Notes under the pieces: generated by a model | What the model saw: only the letters and a program-made list of their open reading frames with translations | Databases searched by the model: none | Told to the model about the DNA's origin: nothing | Origin: Mycobacterium sp. 852014-50255_SCH5639931 | GTDB lineage: Bacteria; Actinomycetota; Actinomycetes; Mycobacteriales; Mycobacteriaceae | Reading direction: 5' to 3' | Length of the DNA stretch: 64,000 nt | NCBI RefSeq assembly: GCF_001665605.1 | Contig: NZ_LZSV01000017.1 | Location: 355,786 to 419,785, forward strand | Shown here: one piece after another, positions 29,786-40,701 of the stretch | How the letters are laid out: each line of letters begins with the position of its first letter | Position numbering within the stretch: the stretch's first letter is position 1 | Position numbers and translations under genes: made by a program

Positions 29786-31299
29786 GCGGTTGTCCTTTCG
29801 GTTTGACGTGCCGGCAATAACCAGCCGACGACGATCGCGGCGCCGAGCGCGATGCCCGCGCAGACCAGCGAGCTCACCTGCAGGCCGTCCAGGAACGCGC
29901 GGTCGACCGCGGCGCGGACGCCACCGGCCCGCTGCGCCGGCAGCTGCTCGATCACCCTGTGCGCGAGCGCCATTGAGTGTCGCATCGCGTCCGCGGGCAG
30001 CCCGGTCAGCGCCTCCGTTCCGAGATGTCCCGAGTACACCGACGCGAAGATGCTGCCGGCGATGGCGACGCCGAGCGTGCCCCCGAGTTCGCGCGTGGTG
30101 TCGTTGACGGCCGAGCCCACCCCGGCCTTGTCGGCGGACAACGACCCCATGATCGCCTCGGTGGCCGGCGAAACGGTCAGGCCGAGGCCGCCGCCGAGCA
30201 GCAGCATCTGCGTGGCGATCTGGGTGTACGGCGTGGCGGCGTCGGCGGTGGACGCCCACGCCAGCCCGGTGGCGAAGACGGTGAGGCCGGCGGCGACGAC
30301 GGCGGTGGTGCCGGCCCGTTCCACCAGCCGGGGTCCCGCGATGCTCGCGAGCGCGATGGAGGCTGCGACCGGTAGCAGCCGCACCCCGCTCTGAAATGCG
30401 GTGTAGTCCTTGATGAATTGGAAGTACTGGGTGATGACGAAGATGAAGCCGAACAACGTCAGGAAGCCGGCGGTCACGGCCAGGCTACCGCCGGAGAACC
30501 GGCGGTCGACGAACACCGACACGTCCAGCATGGGGTGGTCGCTGCGCCGCTCCCACAGCGCGAACCCGGTCAGAACCGCTGCGGCCGAGGCGAACCCGAT
30601 CGCGGTCCGGCCGTTGGTCCATCCCCAGGTGGGCGCCTCGATGACCGTGTAGACCAACGCGGTGATCCCGACCGCCGACAAGAGCAGGCCACCGACGTCG
30701 ACGCGCGGTGCGGCCGGGTCGCGCGAGGTCGGCACGAACAAGATGCCGCCGACGATGGCCAGCGCCGCGATCGGGATGTTGACCATGAAGATCGAGCCCC
30801 ACCAGAAGTGTTCGAGCAGCCAGCCGCCGCTGATCGGCCCCACGGCCACCCCGACGCCGACCATCGCCGCCCACAGGCCGATCGCCTTGGCCCTGGCCGC
30901 CGCGTCCGTGAAGATGTTGGTGATCAGGCCCAGGGTGGTCGGGAAGATCACCGCCGCGCCCACCCCCATGGCGGCGCGTGCCGCGATCAACTGGGCGGCC
31001 GAATCGGTATGCGCCGCAACGGCAGAGGTTACGGCGAACAGCGCGAGGCCGGAGTTCAGCCAGCCCCGTCGGCCGAAGCGGTCGCTGAGGCTCCCCGCGG
31101 AGAGCAGCAGCCCGGACATCACCAGGGTGTAGGCGTCGACGATCCACTGCAGCTGGGCGGTGTCGGCGCCGAGTTCGCGAGACAGGGTCGGCAGGGCGAC
31201 GTTGACGATGGTGGCGTCGACGCTGATGACGAAGACCCCGAGGCAGATGACGGCCAGCGCCGGGGTGGGGCGGTTCCGGAGGAGGGGTTCGGGACGCAT
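29782..31299 (-). CDS. MFS drug-efflux transporter, DHA2/EmrB type
   Basis: Drug:H+ antiporter of 505 residues with about 14 membrane helices. Motif A in loop 2-3 is GSLSDRFGRRGWL; motif C-like GPISGGWLLEHF lies in helix 5; DATIVNVALPTL in helix 1 is typical of the family. I chose the ATG at 31299. It is the first gene of the operon and diverges from an HxlR regulator; efflux plus two methyltransferases suggests export or detoxification of a small hydrophobic compound. Confidence 0.93.
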   Translation of the reverse strand: MRPEPLLRNRPTPALAVICLGVFVISVDATIVNVALPTLSRELGADTAQLQWIVDAYTLVMSGLLLSAGSLSDRFGRRGWLNSGLALFAVTSAVAAHTDSAAQLIAARAAMGVGAAVIFPTTLGLITNIFTDAAARAKAIGLWAAMVGVGVAVGPISGGWLLEHFWWGSIFMVNIPIAALAIVGGILFVPTSRDPAAPRVDVGGLLLSAVGITALVYTVIEAPTWGWTNGRTAIGFASAAAVLTGFALWERRSDHPMLDVSVFVDRRFSGGSLAVTAGFLTLFGFIFVITQYFQFIKDYTAFQSGVRLLPVAASIALASIAGPRLVERAGTTAVVAAGLTVFATGLAWASTADAATPYTQIATQMLLLGGGLGLTVSPATEAIMGSLSADKAGVGSAVNDTTRELGGTLGVAIAGSIFASVYSGHLGTEALTGLPADAMRHSMALAHRVIEQLPAQRAGGVRAAVDRAFLDGLQVSSLVCAGIALGAAIVVGWLLPARQTERTTA

Positions 31300-31315
31300 G
31301 AACAAGACACTAAAG

Positions 31316-31347
31316 CCGATAGACAAATAAATCAAGTAACCGATAGA
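31316..31347. promoter_or_regulatory. Direct repeats in the MFS/HxlR divergent region
   Basis: The 8-mer ccgataga occurs at 31316-31323 and 31340-31347, 24 bases apart, in an AT-rich stretch between the two start codons (31299 and 31379). Spacing of just over two helical turns suits a dimeric HxlR regulator. Binding is inferred. Confidence 0.45.
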
Positions 31348-31378
31348 AAATCACGTCTACCGCTGGTAGGCTGGCCTG

Positions 31379-32020
31379 GTGGCGACCCGCAGGACCTACA
31401 ACCAGAACTGCCCGATAGCGCTCGGGCTCGACGTCCTGGGCGAGCGCTGGACGCTGCTGATCCTGCGCGAGCTGGTCGGCGGCCCCCGCCGCTACGGTGA
31501 CCTGCGCGCCGAGTTGCCCGGCATTGCAACGAATCTGCTGGCCGAGCGGCTCAAAGAACTGCAGGATGCGGGACTCGTCGACCGCACCGACCTGCCCGCC
31601 CCGATCGGACGGACCGTCTACACCCTCAGTGACATGGGCTGGCAGCGGGCGTTGCCCGTCTTGAGGAGCGTCGCGTTGTTCGGCCTGGACCGGTTGGACC
31701 CGGTCGGCGGCGGCGGGGTATCGCCCCTCAACGGGTTTTTGGCCGGCATCCTGCTCGGCTTCGACTCCGGCAAGGCGGCCGGGTTGGAGGCGACGTGCCG
31801 GGCCGAGATCGACGGCCGGCGCTTCGACTTCGCGGTGACCCAGGGCCGCCTAGCCGGTGGTCACGGTGAACCTTCTGTGACGATCACCGCCGGCGCGGCG
31901 GATCTGGTGACCGCCCGCCTGGGCGCGAGCGAGGCCAAGCGCGCGGCGGCGCTGCGGCGAATCACCGTGACGGGCGACCCGGCATCCGTCGACGCGGTGC
32001 GGGCGGCCTTCTCGCTGTAG
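31379..32020 (+). CDS. HxlR-type regulator with C-terminal SCP2-like domain
   Basis: Regulator of 213 residues starting at GTG. The N-terminal winged helix is HxlR type: CPIALGLDVLGERWTLLILR, then GGPRRYGDLRAELPGI and LLAERLKELQDAGLVDR. The C-terminal half (from about residue 110) looks like an SCP2-like sterol-carrier domain, which may bind a hydrophobic effector. It is divergent from the five-gene operon and the obvious candidate to control it. Similar HTH-SCP2 regulators are frequent in mycobacteria. Confidence 0.88.
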   Translation: MATRRTYNQNCPIALGLDVLGERWTLLILRELVGGPRRYGDLRAELPGIATNLLAERLKELQDAGLVDRTDLPAPIGRTVYTLSDMGWQRALPVLRSVALFGLDRLDPVGGGGVSPLNGFLAGILLGFDSGKAAGLEATCRAEIDGRRFDFAVTQGRLAGGHGEPSVTITAGAADLVTARLGASEAKRAAALRRITVTGDPASVDAVRAAFSL

Positions 32021-32023
32021 GCC

Positions 32024-32677
32024 TCAATCCGGGCGGTCGAGCAGGGCGTCGGTCAGCGCCCGGGCGATGAACTTGCCGTAGCGGGTGGCCGACCATCCGC
32101 GTTCCAGGACGAGAAGCTCGTACAGCTCCGGGGCGTGATACGTCCACAGGACATCGCGCGCTTGCCTGGCGCTGACTCGAAGCCGCCCGGTGCGGGCGAG
32201 ATCGGACGCGAACATCGTCATGGCGGTCAGCGTCTCCTGCCGGATCTGCTTCCAGACCTCGGCGGCGTCCGGCGATGAGGCGGCGCCGTCGCGCGCGAGC
32301 AGCTGGACTGGCGCGCTGCGCGGCATGGTGGCGGCCAGGTGCTCGGCGTAGATTTTCAGCTTGCGGGCCGCGTCGGTCGCATCGATCACGTTCTGGATCA
32401 CGTCTCGCTGAGCCATCGGGATCGGCTCGTCGTCGCCGGCGACGGACACATCGAAGAGCGCTTTGAGCACGCCCGCCTTTGTGGCGAACGCCTTGTACAC
32501 GGTTTCAACCGATATGCTTGCGTCGCTTGCGATCTCGGCGATGGTTGTCGCCGCGTAGCCCTGAGCCAGGAATCTCCGCCGGGCGGCGACGAGCACCGCG
32601 TGCCGGTTCTGCTGGGCCTGTTGGCGACGGCGGGTCGAGTCGTAACGCCGCGGAGGCCGGCCCTTGACAGATCCCAT
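32024..32677 (-). CDS. TetR family regulator
   Basis: TetR regulator of 217 residues. The HTH is seen in HAVLVAARRRFLAQGYAATT, EIASDASISVETVYKAFATK and GVLKALF. Start at ATG 32677; an upstream ATG at 32689 has aggag one base away, which is too close to be convincing. It is divergent from a flavin-dependent monooxygenase-like gene, with repeats in between. Convergent with the HxlR gene (3-base gap). Confidence 0.88.
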   Translation of the reverse strand: MGSVKGRPPRRYDSTRRRQQAQQNRHAVLVAARRRFLAQGYAATTIAEIASDASISVETVYKAFATKAGVLKALFDVSVAGDDEPIPMAQRDVIQNVIDATDAARKLKIYAEHLAATMPRSAPVQLLARDGAASSPDAAEVWKQIRQETLTAMTMFASDLARTGRLRVSARQARDVLWTYHAPELYELLVLERGWSATRYGKFIARALTDALLDRPD

Positions 32678-32683
32678 AATTGA

Positions 32684-32719
32684 ATACATGCTCCTGTATC
32701 TATTACTGGTTACTGTATC
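32684..32719. promoter_or_regulatory. Candidate TetR operators
   Basis: Inverted repeat ataca-tgctcc-tgtat at 32684-32699 and two direct copies of ctgtatc at 32694-32700 and 32713-32719, between the TetR start and the monooxygenase start at 32738. The arrangement suits a repressor acting on both genes. Inferred only. Confidence 0.45.
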
Positions 32720-32737
32720 AGACGAAGGGAGCGTGAC

Positions 32738-33928
32738 ATGACAACCGCAACACGCCCCGCCCTGTCGGACGGCGCCCATCCCACGGACGTCGCGCGTGCG
32801 CTGGCGCCCGAAATCATGGCGCGCGCCGATGAGGCCGAGGCGCTCGGCACATTGCCGCTCGATCTGGTCGAGCGTCTGCGCGCGGCCGGCGTCTTCCGCG
32901 CCTTTCAACCGCGCTCGCTCGGCGGATTCGAAGTGGCCCCGGTCGACTTCATCCACCTGGTCGAGGAGCTGGCGCGTGCCGACGGTTCCACGGGATGGAT
33001 CGCGGCCATCGGTGCCGGGGCGCCCGCATTCACCGCCTGGCTCGAACCCGCCGTCGCCACAGCGCTGTTCGGCTCGCACGCCGACTTCTTGGCGGCCACG
33101 GTGTTCGCCCCCACCGGCCGTGCCGTCCCGGATGGCCACGGACGGTTCGCGGTCGAGGGCCGGTGGCCGTTCGCCAGCGGTTGCCGCCATGCCGAATGGC
33201 TGCTGACCGGCATGTTCGTCTTCGACGGCGAGACGCCGCGAATGATCTCGGGGCAGGGCCCCGACTGGCGCCTCGCCTTCTTTCCGCGCGCCGACGCCGA
33301 GATCGTCGAGAATTGGGACGTTCTGGGTCTGCGCGCCACCGGCAGCAACGACCTGATCGCCCCGGATCTTTGCGTCGCCGAGGAACACACCATCAGCCCG
33401 TTCTTCCAGGCGGCCCGCCAGGACGGCACCCTGTGGAGGCTGGCCTTCTTTACCCTCGTCGGGGTCGCCCTGGTCGGCGTCCCGCTCGGGATCGCTAGGC
33501 GCGCACTCGACGAATTCACCGACCTCGCGACAACGAAGACGCGCGCCGGCGCGTTCGAGCCGCTGGCGAAGGACCCGTCCGCCCAAGTCGAGTTCGCCAA
33601 TGCCGAAGCCGGTTTGAGGTCGGCCCGGGCCTTCGTGCTCGATGAGGCCGGCGCGCTGTGGGAAACCGCCCTTGCCGGTGATCCACCATCGCTGCAGCAG
33701 CGCGCAGGCTTCCAGCTCGCCGCCCAGCAGGCGATGCGTGCGGCGCGTCAAGTGGTTGATACGACGTTCGACTTGACCGGCGCGGGCGCGGTGCACGCGA
33801 GCCATCCGCTGCAACGCTGCTTCCGGGATCTGCACACCGCCGGCCAGCACGTGTACTTCGGCCCGTCCGCCCTGAAGCGCTACGCCGGCACCCGTTTCGG
33901 CATTACCCAACCGACTCATCTGATGTGA
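32738..33928 (+). CDS. Acyl-CoA dehydrogenase-fold flavin monooxygenase
   Basis: Protein of 396 residues of the acyl-CoA dehydrogenase superfamily, closest to the two-component flavin-dependent hydroxylases such as HsaA. Seen: [18 protein letters not shown] near the N-terminus, the middle beta domain [14 protein letters not shown] and [15 protein letters not shown], and a C-terminal four-helix region with [20 protein letters not shown]. The ATG has gaagggag upstream. No reductase partner is adjacent, so it would use a flavin reductase elsewhere. It is likely controlled by the divergent TetR protein. Confidence 0.88.
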   Translation: MTTATRPALSDGAHPTDVARALAPEIMARADEAEALGTLPLDLVERLRAAGVFRAFQPRSLGGFEVAPVDFIHLVEELARADGSTGWIAAIGAGAPAFTAWLEPAVATALFGSHADFLAATVFAPTGRAVPDGHGRFAVEGRWPFASGCRHAEWLLTGMFVFDGETPRMISGQGPDWRLAFFPRADAEIVENWDVLGLRATGSNDLIAPDLCVAEEHTISPFFQAARQDGTLWRLAFFTLVGVALVGVPLGIARRALDEFTDLATTKTRAGAFEPLAKDPSAQVEFANAEAGLRSARAFVLDEAGALWETALAGDPPSLQQRAGFQLAAQQAMRAARQVVDTTFDLTGAGAVHASHPLQRCFRDLHTAGQHVYFGPSALKRYAGTRFGITQPTHLM

Positions 33929-33953
33929 GGGTGCGGCCACTAAGCTGGCTGCC

Positions 33954-35513
<1,560 letters not shown>

Positions 35514-35632
35514 TTGGTGGGCGCGTAAGCGCCGCCACATCACACCCATCCGCCCCACCGGTATCGATCGCATAAAGCCGCCCCTCCCGTTTCTTGACGG
35601 TTGTCGGAGGGCGGGTGTTTACTCTCAATCAG

Positions 35633-35648
35633 TCGAACATACTTTCGA
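35633..35648. promoter_or_regulatory. SOS box (LexA site) of imuA'-imuB
   Basis: tcgaac-atac-tttcga matches the mycobacterial LexA consensus TCGAAC-N4-GTTCGA with one mismatch in the right half. It lies 36 bases before the imuA' start, a normal position for LexA repression. In M. tuberculosis this operon is DNA-damage induced. Confidence 0.88.
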
Positions 35649-35683
35649 AAATAGTCGTGCGGGAGTGGCGGTAGGAGGCGGTC

Positions 35684-36364
35684 ATGACTGCGGCTTTCGC
35701 CCCCGATCGCCGGCGGGAAACCCGCGCTGAGCAGCTCGAATCGCTGCGCCGACGGATGGCCGTGATCACCGGGAAGGCGCCGGGGCCCGCACCCGCCCGC
35801 GCCGACGACCTGCTGCCGGAATCGGAATCCCAGCTGGCGCTGCCGCCGTGGCTGGCGGAGTCGCTGCCGGCGCCCCTGCCGCGCGGGACGGTGGCGGTGC
35901 TCTCGGGCGCCCGGTCGCTGCTGCTTGGCATGGTGGCCGCGGTGACGGCGGCGGGCGGCAACGTGGCAATCGTCGGCCAGCCGGACATCGGGCTGCTGGC
36001 CGCCGCGGAGATGGGGGCGGATCTGAGCCGGGTCGCGGTGATACCGGATCCCGGAACCGATCCGGTGGAGGTGGCCGCGGTGCTCGTCGACGGTATGGAT
36101 CTGGTGGTCCTCGGCCTGGGTGGGCGCCGGGTGCCGCAGACCCGGGCGCGGGCGGTGGTGGCGCGGGCCCGCAGCAAGGGGTGCACCGTGTTGGTCACCG
36201 ACGGCGACTGGCAGGGCGCGCCCACGCGGCTGGAGGCCCGGGTCTGCGGCTACGAGCTCACTTCGGGAAGCCGCCCTGGATTCGGCCGGATCAGCCGGGT
36301 GCGGCTGCAGGTCAGCGGGGTGTGTGCGGGACGACGGGTGACCGCCCGGGCGCGAGCCGGGTGA
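35684..36364 (+). CDS. imuA': Mutasome accessory protein ImuA'
   Basis: RecA/SulA-like accessory factor of the DnaE2 mutasome, 226 residues; Rv3395c is similar. The central part resembles a RecA-fold P-loop region with degenerate nucleotide motifs ([17 protein letters not shown] in the Walker A position). ATG preceded by aggagg. The stop overlaps the imuB GTG (GTGA), so the pair is co-translated. An SOS box precedes it. It bridges ImuB and DnaE2 during damage-induced mutagenesis. Confidence 0.93.
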   Translation: MTAAFAPDRRRETRAEQLESLRRRMAVITGKAPGPAPARADDLLPESESQLALPPWLAESLPAPLPRGTVAVLSGARSLLLGMVAAVTAAGGNVAIVGQPDIGLLAAAEMGADLSRVAVIPDPGTDPVEVAAVLVDGMDLVVLGLGGRRVPQTRARAVVARARSKGCTVLVTDGDWQGAPTRLEARVCGYELTSGSRPGFGRISRVRLQVSGVCAGRRVTARARAG

Positions 36365-37944
36365 ATTCTGAAGTGGCTTCCCGGGTGCTGGCCATCTGGT
36401 GCATGGACTGGCCCGCGGTCGCGGCGGCCGCGGCCGCGGGGCTGCCCGCGACCGCCCCGGTGGCGGTCACGCTGGCCAACCGGGTGATCGCCTGCTCGGC
36501 GGCCGCCCGTGCGGCGGGGGTGCGGCGGGGGCTGCGGCGCCGGGAGGCGGCGGCCCGGTGCCCGCAGCTGCACGTCGGCACCGCCGACGCGGACCGCGAC
36601 GCCCGCTTCTTCGAGGCGGTCGTTGCGGCGGTGGACGACCTGGTGCCGCGCGCCGAGGTGCTGCGGCCCGGGCTCTTGGTGTTGCCGGTACGCGGGGCGG
36701 CCCGCTATTTCGGTTCCGAGACCGATGCCGCCGAACGGCTGATCGACGCGGTGGCCGTGAGTTCAGCGGCCGGCGCCGAGTGCCAGGTCGGGATCGCCGA
36801 CCAGTTGTCCACCGCCGTCTTCGCCGCGCGGGCGGGCCGGGTCGTCCCGCCGGGCGGCGACGCGAAGTTTCTGTCGGTGCTCTCGATCCGCCAGCTTGCC
36901 ACCGAGCCCAGCCTGTGCGGCGCGGGGCGGGAAGAGTTGACGGACCTGTTGTGGCGGATGGGAATTCGCACCGTCGGGCAGTTCGCCGCACTGTCGGCCA
37001 CCGACGTGGCGTCCCGGTTCGGCGCCGACGGGGTGACCGCGCACCGGTTGGCCCGCGGCGAACCCGAACGGGGGCCGTCCGGTCGGGAGCCGCCGGAGGA
37101 GCTGGAGGCCGTGCTGGACTGCGACCCGCCGATCGACCGGGTCGACGCCGCGGCCTTCGCCGGGCGCTCGCTGGCCGGCGCGCTACACCGGACGCTGATG
37201 GCCGCCGGGGTGGGCTGCACCCGGCTGGCCATTCACGCCGTCACCGCCAACGGCGAAGAACTGCAACGGGTGTGGCGGTGCGCCGAGCCGTTGACCGAGG
37301 ACGCCACCGCCGACCGGGTGCGCTGGCAACTCGACGGCTGGTTGAGCAGCCGGACCGCGCGCAACCCTCGCCCGACGGCCGCGGTGACGCTGTTGCGGCT
37401 GCAGGCCGTCGAGGTGGTGTCGGCGGGGGCGCTGCAGTTGCCGCTGTGGGGCGGCCTGGGTGAGGAGGACCGGCTGCGGGCCCGCCGGGCCCTGGTGCGC
37501 GTGCAGGGCCTGCTCGGCCCGGAGGCGGTGCGGGTGCCGGTGCTGTCCGGCGGGCGCGGGCCGGCCGAACGCATCACGTTGACCCCGCTGGGTGACGAAC
37601 CGGTTCCGCGGGCCGACCCGGGTCTGCCGTGGCCCGGCCGGCTGCCCGAGCCGGCACCGGCGGTGCTGCTCGACGACCCGGTGGAAATGCTTGATGCCCA
37701 AGGGAACCCGGTACGGGTGACGAGCCGGGGGCTGTTCTCCGCTGACCCGGCACGGCTGACCGTGCACGGCCGGGACGAGCGGCTGGACTGGTGGGCCGGA
37801 CCGTGGCCGGTCGACGAGCGGTGGTGGGATCCCGACGTCGGAAAGGGCCGCACCGCCCGCGCGCAGGTCCTGCTGGAGGGCGAGCGGGCGTTTCTGCTGT
37901 GCTATCGCCAGCGGCGCTGGTACCTCGAGGGCAGCTACGAGTAG
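36361..37944 (+). CDS. imuB: Mutasome hub protein ImuB
   Basis: Catalytically inactive Y-family polymerase homologue of 527 residues, identical in length to Rv3394c, starting at GTG. The N-terminal region [14 protein letters not shown] replaces the acidic catalytic residues of active Y-polymerases. The beta-clamp binding motif QLPLWG is present at residues 359-364, which is needed for mutasome recruitment. ImuB binds ImuA', DnaE2 and the clamp to allow translesion synthesis. A C-terminal region follows the clamp motif. Confidence 0.95.
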   Translation: MNSEVASRVLAIWCMDWPAVAAAAAAGLPATAPVAVTLANRVIACSAAARAAGVRRGLRRREAAARCPQLHVGTADADRDARFFEAVVAAVDDLVPRAEVLRPGLLVLPVRGAARYFGSETDAAERLIDAVAVSSAAGAECQVGIADQLSTAVFAARAGRVVPPGGDAKFLSVLSIRQLATEPSLCGAGREELTDLLWRMGIRTVGQFAALSATDVASRFGADGVTAHRLARGEPERGPSGREPPEELEAVLDCDPPIDRVDAAAFAGRSLAGALHRTLMAAGVGCTRLAIHAVTANGEELQRVWRCAEPLTEDATADRVRWQLDGWLSSRTARNPRPTAAVTLLRLQAVEVVSAGALQLPLWGGLGEEDRLRARRALVRVQGLLGPEAVRVPVLSGGRGPAERITLTPLGDEPVPRADPGLPWPGRLPEPAPAVLLDDPVEMLDAQGNPVRVTSRGLFSADPARLTVHGRDERLDWWAGPWPVDERWWDPDVGKGRTARAQVLLEGERAFLLCYRQRRWYLEGSYE

Positions 37945-38215
37945 CGGTGCTTATCCAAACCTTGGCGGACGTCAGCCGCACGCTATCCTCAACCCTCGAC
38001 CGTGCGAATCTTTGTCGGGCACCACCTAATTGGCGCACAAAGGATCCTGCCCGTTCGATGAACCGGTCGAAGAAACGCCCGTGTGTCACAAGAGTTCCGG
38101 ATCCTACGCGACGGCGGCGGCGCGCCACTGCGGCGTCCTCGCCGGTGTCGATGCCGAAGCAAACGGGAGACTTCACTGTTTCCGGGATGCTCAGATCGGC
38201 GACTAGGCTGTCACG

Positions 38216-39103
38216 ATGCCTACGACGTCGGAGCCCCCCGAGGGGACTGATTTAACGCCGCACTTCGACGATGTGCAGGCCCACTACGATCTGTCGGACG
38301 AATTCTTTCGGCTATTCCTCGACCCGACCCAGACGTACAGCTGCGCCTACTTCGAGCGCGACGACATGACGCTGGAAGAGGCGCAGATCGCCAAGATCGA
38401 CCTCGCCCTCGGCAAACTTGGGTTGCAACCGGGCATGACGTTGCTCGACGTCGGCTGCGGTTGGGGGGCCACCATGATCCGCGCCCTCGAAAAGTACGAC
38501 GTCAACGTCGTCGGCCTCACCCTGAGCCGCAACCAGGCCAACCACGTCGAGCAGCTGATCGCCCAATCCGATAGCCCACGTTCCGCGCGGATTCTGCTGC
38601 GAGGCTGGGAGCAGTTCGACGAGCCCGTCGACCGGATTGTCAGCATCGGCGCCTTCGAACACTTCGGGCACGAGCGCTACGACGCGTTCTTCACCCTGGC
38701 GCATGACCTGCTGCCCGATGACGGGATCATGCTGCTGCACACCATCACCGGGCTGCATCCGACGGAGATGATCGAACGCGGCATGCCCATATCGTTCACA
38801 TTCGCCCGATTCGTCAAATTCATTGTCACCGAGATCTTCCCGGGTGGGCGGCTGCCCTCGATACCGATGGTGCAAGAACGCGCCACCGCGAATGGCTTCA
38901 CAGTAAGTCGCGTCCAGTCGCTGCAGCCGCACTACGCGAAGACGCTCGACATCTGGTCTGCCGCACTGCAAGCCCACAAGGACCAGGCCATCGCGCTGCA
39001 ATCCGAGGAAGTTTACGAACGGTACATGAAATATCTGACCGGCTGCGCCGAGATGTTCCGTATCGGATACATCGACGTCAATCAGTTCACGTTGCAGAAA
39101 TGA
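38216..39103 (+). CDS. cmaA1: Mycolic acid cyclopropane synthase CmaA1
   Basis: SAM-dependent cyclopropanation enzyme of 295 residues, closest in my memory to CmaA1 (Rv3392c), which adds the distal cis-cyclopropane to alpha-mycolates. Seen: DDVQAHYDLSDEFFRLFLDP, motif I LLDVGCGWGATM, SIGAFEHFGHERYDAFF and the C-terminal YMKYLTGCAEMFRIGYID. It starts at ATG after a 271-base gene-free gap downstream of imuB that probably holds its promoter. Mycolic acid cyclopropane synthases are very similar to each other, so MmaA2-type activity cannot be excluded. Confidence 0.9.
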   Translation: MPTTSEPPEGTDLTPHFDDVQAHYDLSDEFFRLFLDPTQTYSCAYFERDDMTLEEAQIAKIDLALGKLGLQPGMTLLDVGCGWGATMIRALEKYDVNVVGLTLSRNQANHVEQLIAQSDSPRSARILLRGWEQFDEPVDRIVSIGAFEHFGHERYDAFFTLAHDLLPDDGIMLLHTITGLHPTEMIERGMPISFTFARFVKFIVTEIFPGGRLPSIPMVQERATANGFTVSRVQSLQPHYAKTLDIWSAALQAHKDQAIALQSEEVYERYMKYLTGCAEMFRIGYIDVNQFTLQK

Positions 39104-39194
39104 CGTTCAGTGCACGGCGGGCTCCCAGGCGGACCAGCCGCCGGCGCCATGGCCGTGGGCGTCACCCACACTCCGGGTGCGAACGACTCGCGCC

Positions 39195-39653
39195 CTAGGT
39201 CCGCTCGGCGCGGACCGCCTGCGCCTGCGCCATCAGCGGGCCACCGCCGGGCAGCGCCCCCACGACCGCGCGGGCCAGCCGATCGCGCCCGCGGACGCCG
39301 TCCGTCCTGGCCTTACCCGCCCGCAGGTGGCGCCAGCCCAGGCCCGCCCACGACGCCGCGACGGCGGCGTCGGTCACCCCGCCGCGCGCCCGGCGCCGAT
39401 CGACCACCGCCAGGCCGAGAGCGGTGATCGAGTGCACCGTGTCGACCCAGACGCCGGCGGCCAGCACCTCCGGGCCGGGGTTGATGCCCGACAGCAGCGC
39501 CTGGGTGAGGTGACGCGCGCCCAGGATCCGGGTGACGACGAGCGCCTTGCGGTCGACCTGCACCCCGTGGATCTGGTTCAGCACCTCTGACGGGGCGGCC
39601 AGCAGCACGGTGCCCCATCCCGCGCGCAGGACTTCGATGAAACGAATCTTCAT
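39195..39653 (-). CDS. Hypothetical protein coupled to iunH
   Basis: Protein of 152 residues that I do not recognise. It starts with MKIRFIEVLRAGWGTVLLAA and has a moderately hydrophobic N-terminal and central part (VDTVHSITALGLAVV) that may associate with the membrane, then a basic C-terminus. The ATG overlaps the iunH stop (ATGA). No catalytic motif is visible. It is the last gene of the acrA1-dioxygenase-iunH cluster. Confidence 0.65.
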   Translation of the reverse strand: MKIRFIEVLRAGWGTVLLAAPSEVLNQIHGVQVDRKALVVTRILGARHLTQALLSGINPGPEVLAAGVWVDTVHSITALGLAVVDRRRARGGVTDAAVAASWAGLGWRHLRAGKARTDGVRGRDRLARAVVGALPGGGPLMAQAQAVRAERT

Positions 39654-40681
39654 GGCGTACAGGGTGCCCTGCGCGCAAACGGCCCAACCCGCTCGATGAA
39701 ACGGTCGAAGAAGGCCGCCGCGTCCACGTCGATCCCGATCAGCGCATTGGGTTCCCGGCGCCCCGACCAGTCGGTCACCGTCATGGCGCGGGTCAGGGTC
39801 CCCGTCAGCTCGATGTCGACCGCCGCGGGCCGGGTGGTGACCAGCCCGGGGTCCAGCGCCACGGCGGCGGCCAGCGGATCGTGCAGATGTGCCTGGTATC
39901 CGTGGCCGATGTCGTGGTAGGCCTCCAGGTAGAACCGCATCGCGTCCTCGATCACCCTGATCAACGGGTTGGACGCCGTCGACCGGGTGCCGGGCTCGTC
40001 GTCCGCGCTCATCGGCGTGGCCGTCGACCCCGCGGCGTCCGCCAACCTGGCGAGGTGATCGGGCGTCATCGCCACCTTGCGGGTCAGGTCCAGGCCGCAC
40101 AGGACCGGAAGACGCTCTTGGCCAACGGTTTCGGGGTCCCAGGCCGCCAGCACCTCGGCCGCGGCCTCGGGGTCCACGCTGATGTTCCATTCGGCCACCG
40201 CGGTGGTGTTGCCCCGGTGATCGTAGGAACCGCCCATGATGACCAGGCGGCGCAGCAGCGTCGGCAGCGCCGGTTCGGCGCGCAGCGCCAGCGCCAGATT
40301 GGTCAGCGGGCCGGTCGCCACGCCGATGAGCTCACCGGGAAAGGCGTGCGCTGCGCGCACCCAGGCGGTCGCCGAGTCGTGTTCGGTGAGGCGGCGATCG
40401 GTGGACGGCAGGTCGGCATAACCCAATCCCCTGGGGCCGTGGACCTTCGAGGGCAGGCGCATCGGCCCGGTCAGGGTCTCGTCGGAGCCCTTGGAGACCG
40501 GCACGCCGGCGACGCCGCACAGCTCGAGCAGGCCCAGGTTGTTCTCGCAAACCTGCTGCACCGCAACGTTTCCCCCGGTGGAGGCGATGCCGACCACATC
40601 AGCGTCCGGGCTGGCGAACAGGTACATCAACGCCAGCGCGTCGTCGACGCCGGTGTCGACGTCGACGAAAACGGGGGCCAC
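39650..40681 (-). CDS. iunH: Inosine-uridine preferring nucleoside hydrolase
   Basis: Nucleoside N-ribohydrolase of 343 residues (M. tuberculosis IunH about 308). The calcium/ribose site DVDTGVDDALAL is at the N-terminus, with IASTGGNV, VIMGGSYDHRGN and the late HDPLAAAVALDP holding the His/Asp ligands. The GTG at 40681 is the only sensible start, 20 bases after the dioxygenase stop; it has no strong ribosome site. It salvages purine or pyrimidine bases and ribose. It sits opposite cmaA1 as in M. tuberculosis (Rv3393). Confidence 0.9.
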   Translation of the reverse strand: MAPVFVDVDTGVDDALALMYLFASPDADVVGIASTGGNVAVQQVCENNLGLLELCGVAGVPVSKGSDETLTGPMRLPSKVHGPRGLGYADLPSTDRRLTEHDSATAWVRAAHAFPGELIGVATGPLTNLALALRAEPALPTLLRRLVIMGGSYDHRGNTTAVAEWNISVDPEAAAEVLAAWDPETVGQERLPVLCGLDLTRKVAMTPDHLARLADAAGSTATPMSADDEPGTRSTASNPLIRVIEDAMRFYLEAYHDIGHGYQAHLHDPLAAAVALDPGLVTTRPAAVDIELTGTLTRAMTVTDWSGRREPNALIGIDVDAAAFFDRFIERVGPFARRAPCTP

Positions 40682-40701
40682 CGCCGCAACGATACCGACG
40701 C

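Noticed and set aside
35579..35613. Possible terminator hairpin after guaA
   Set aside because: The arms pair only with mismatches and a long loop, so I do not list it as a terminator.
37945..38215. Possible small gene between imuB and cmaA1
   Set aside because: The open frame there starts inside imuB and runs into cmaA1 in a wrong frame with no ribosome site; the gap is better read as promoter region.
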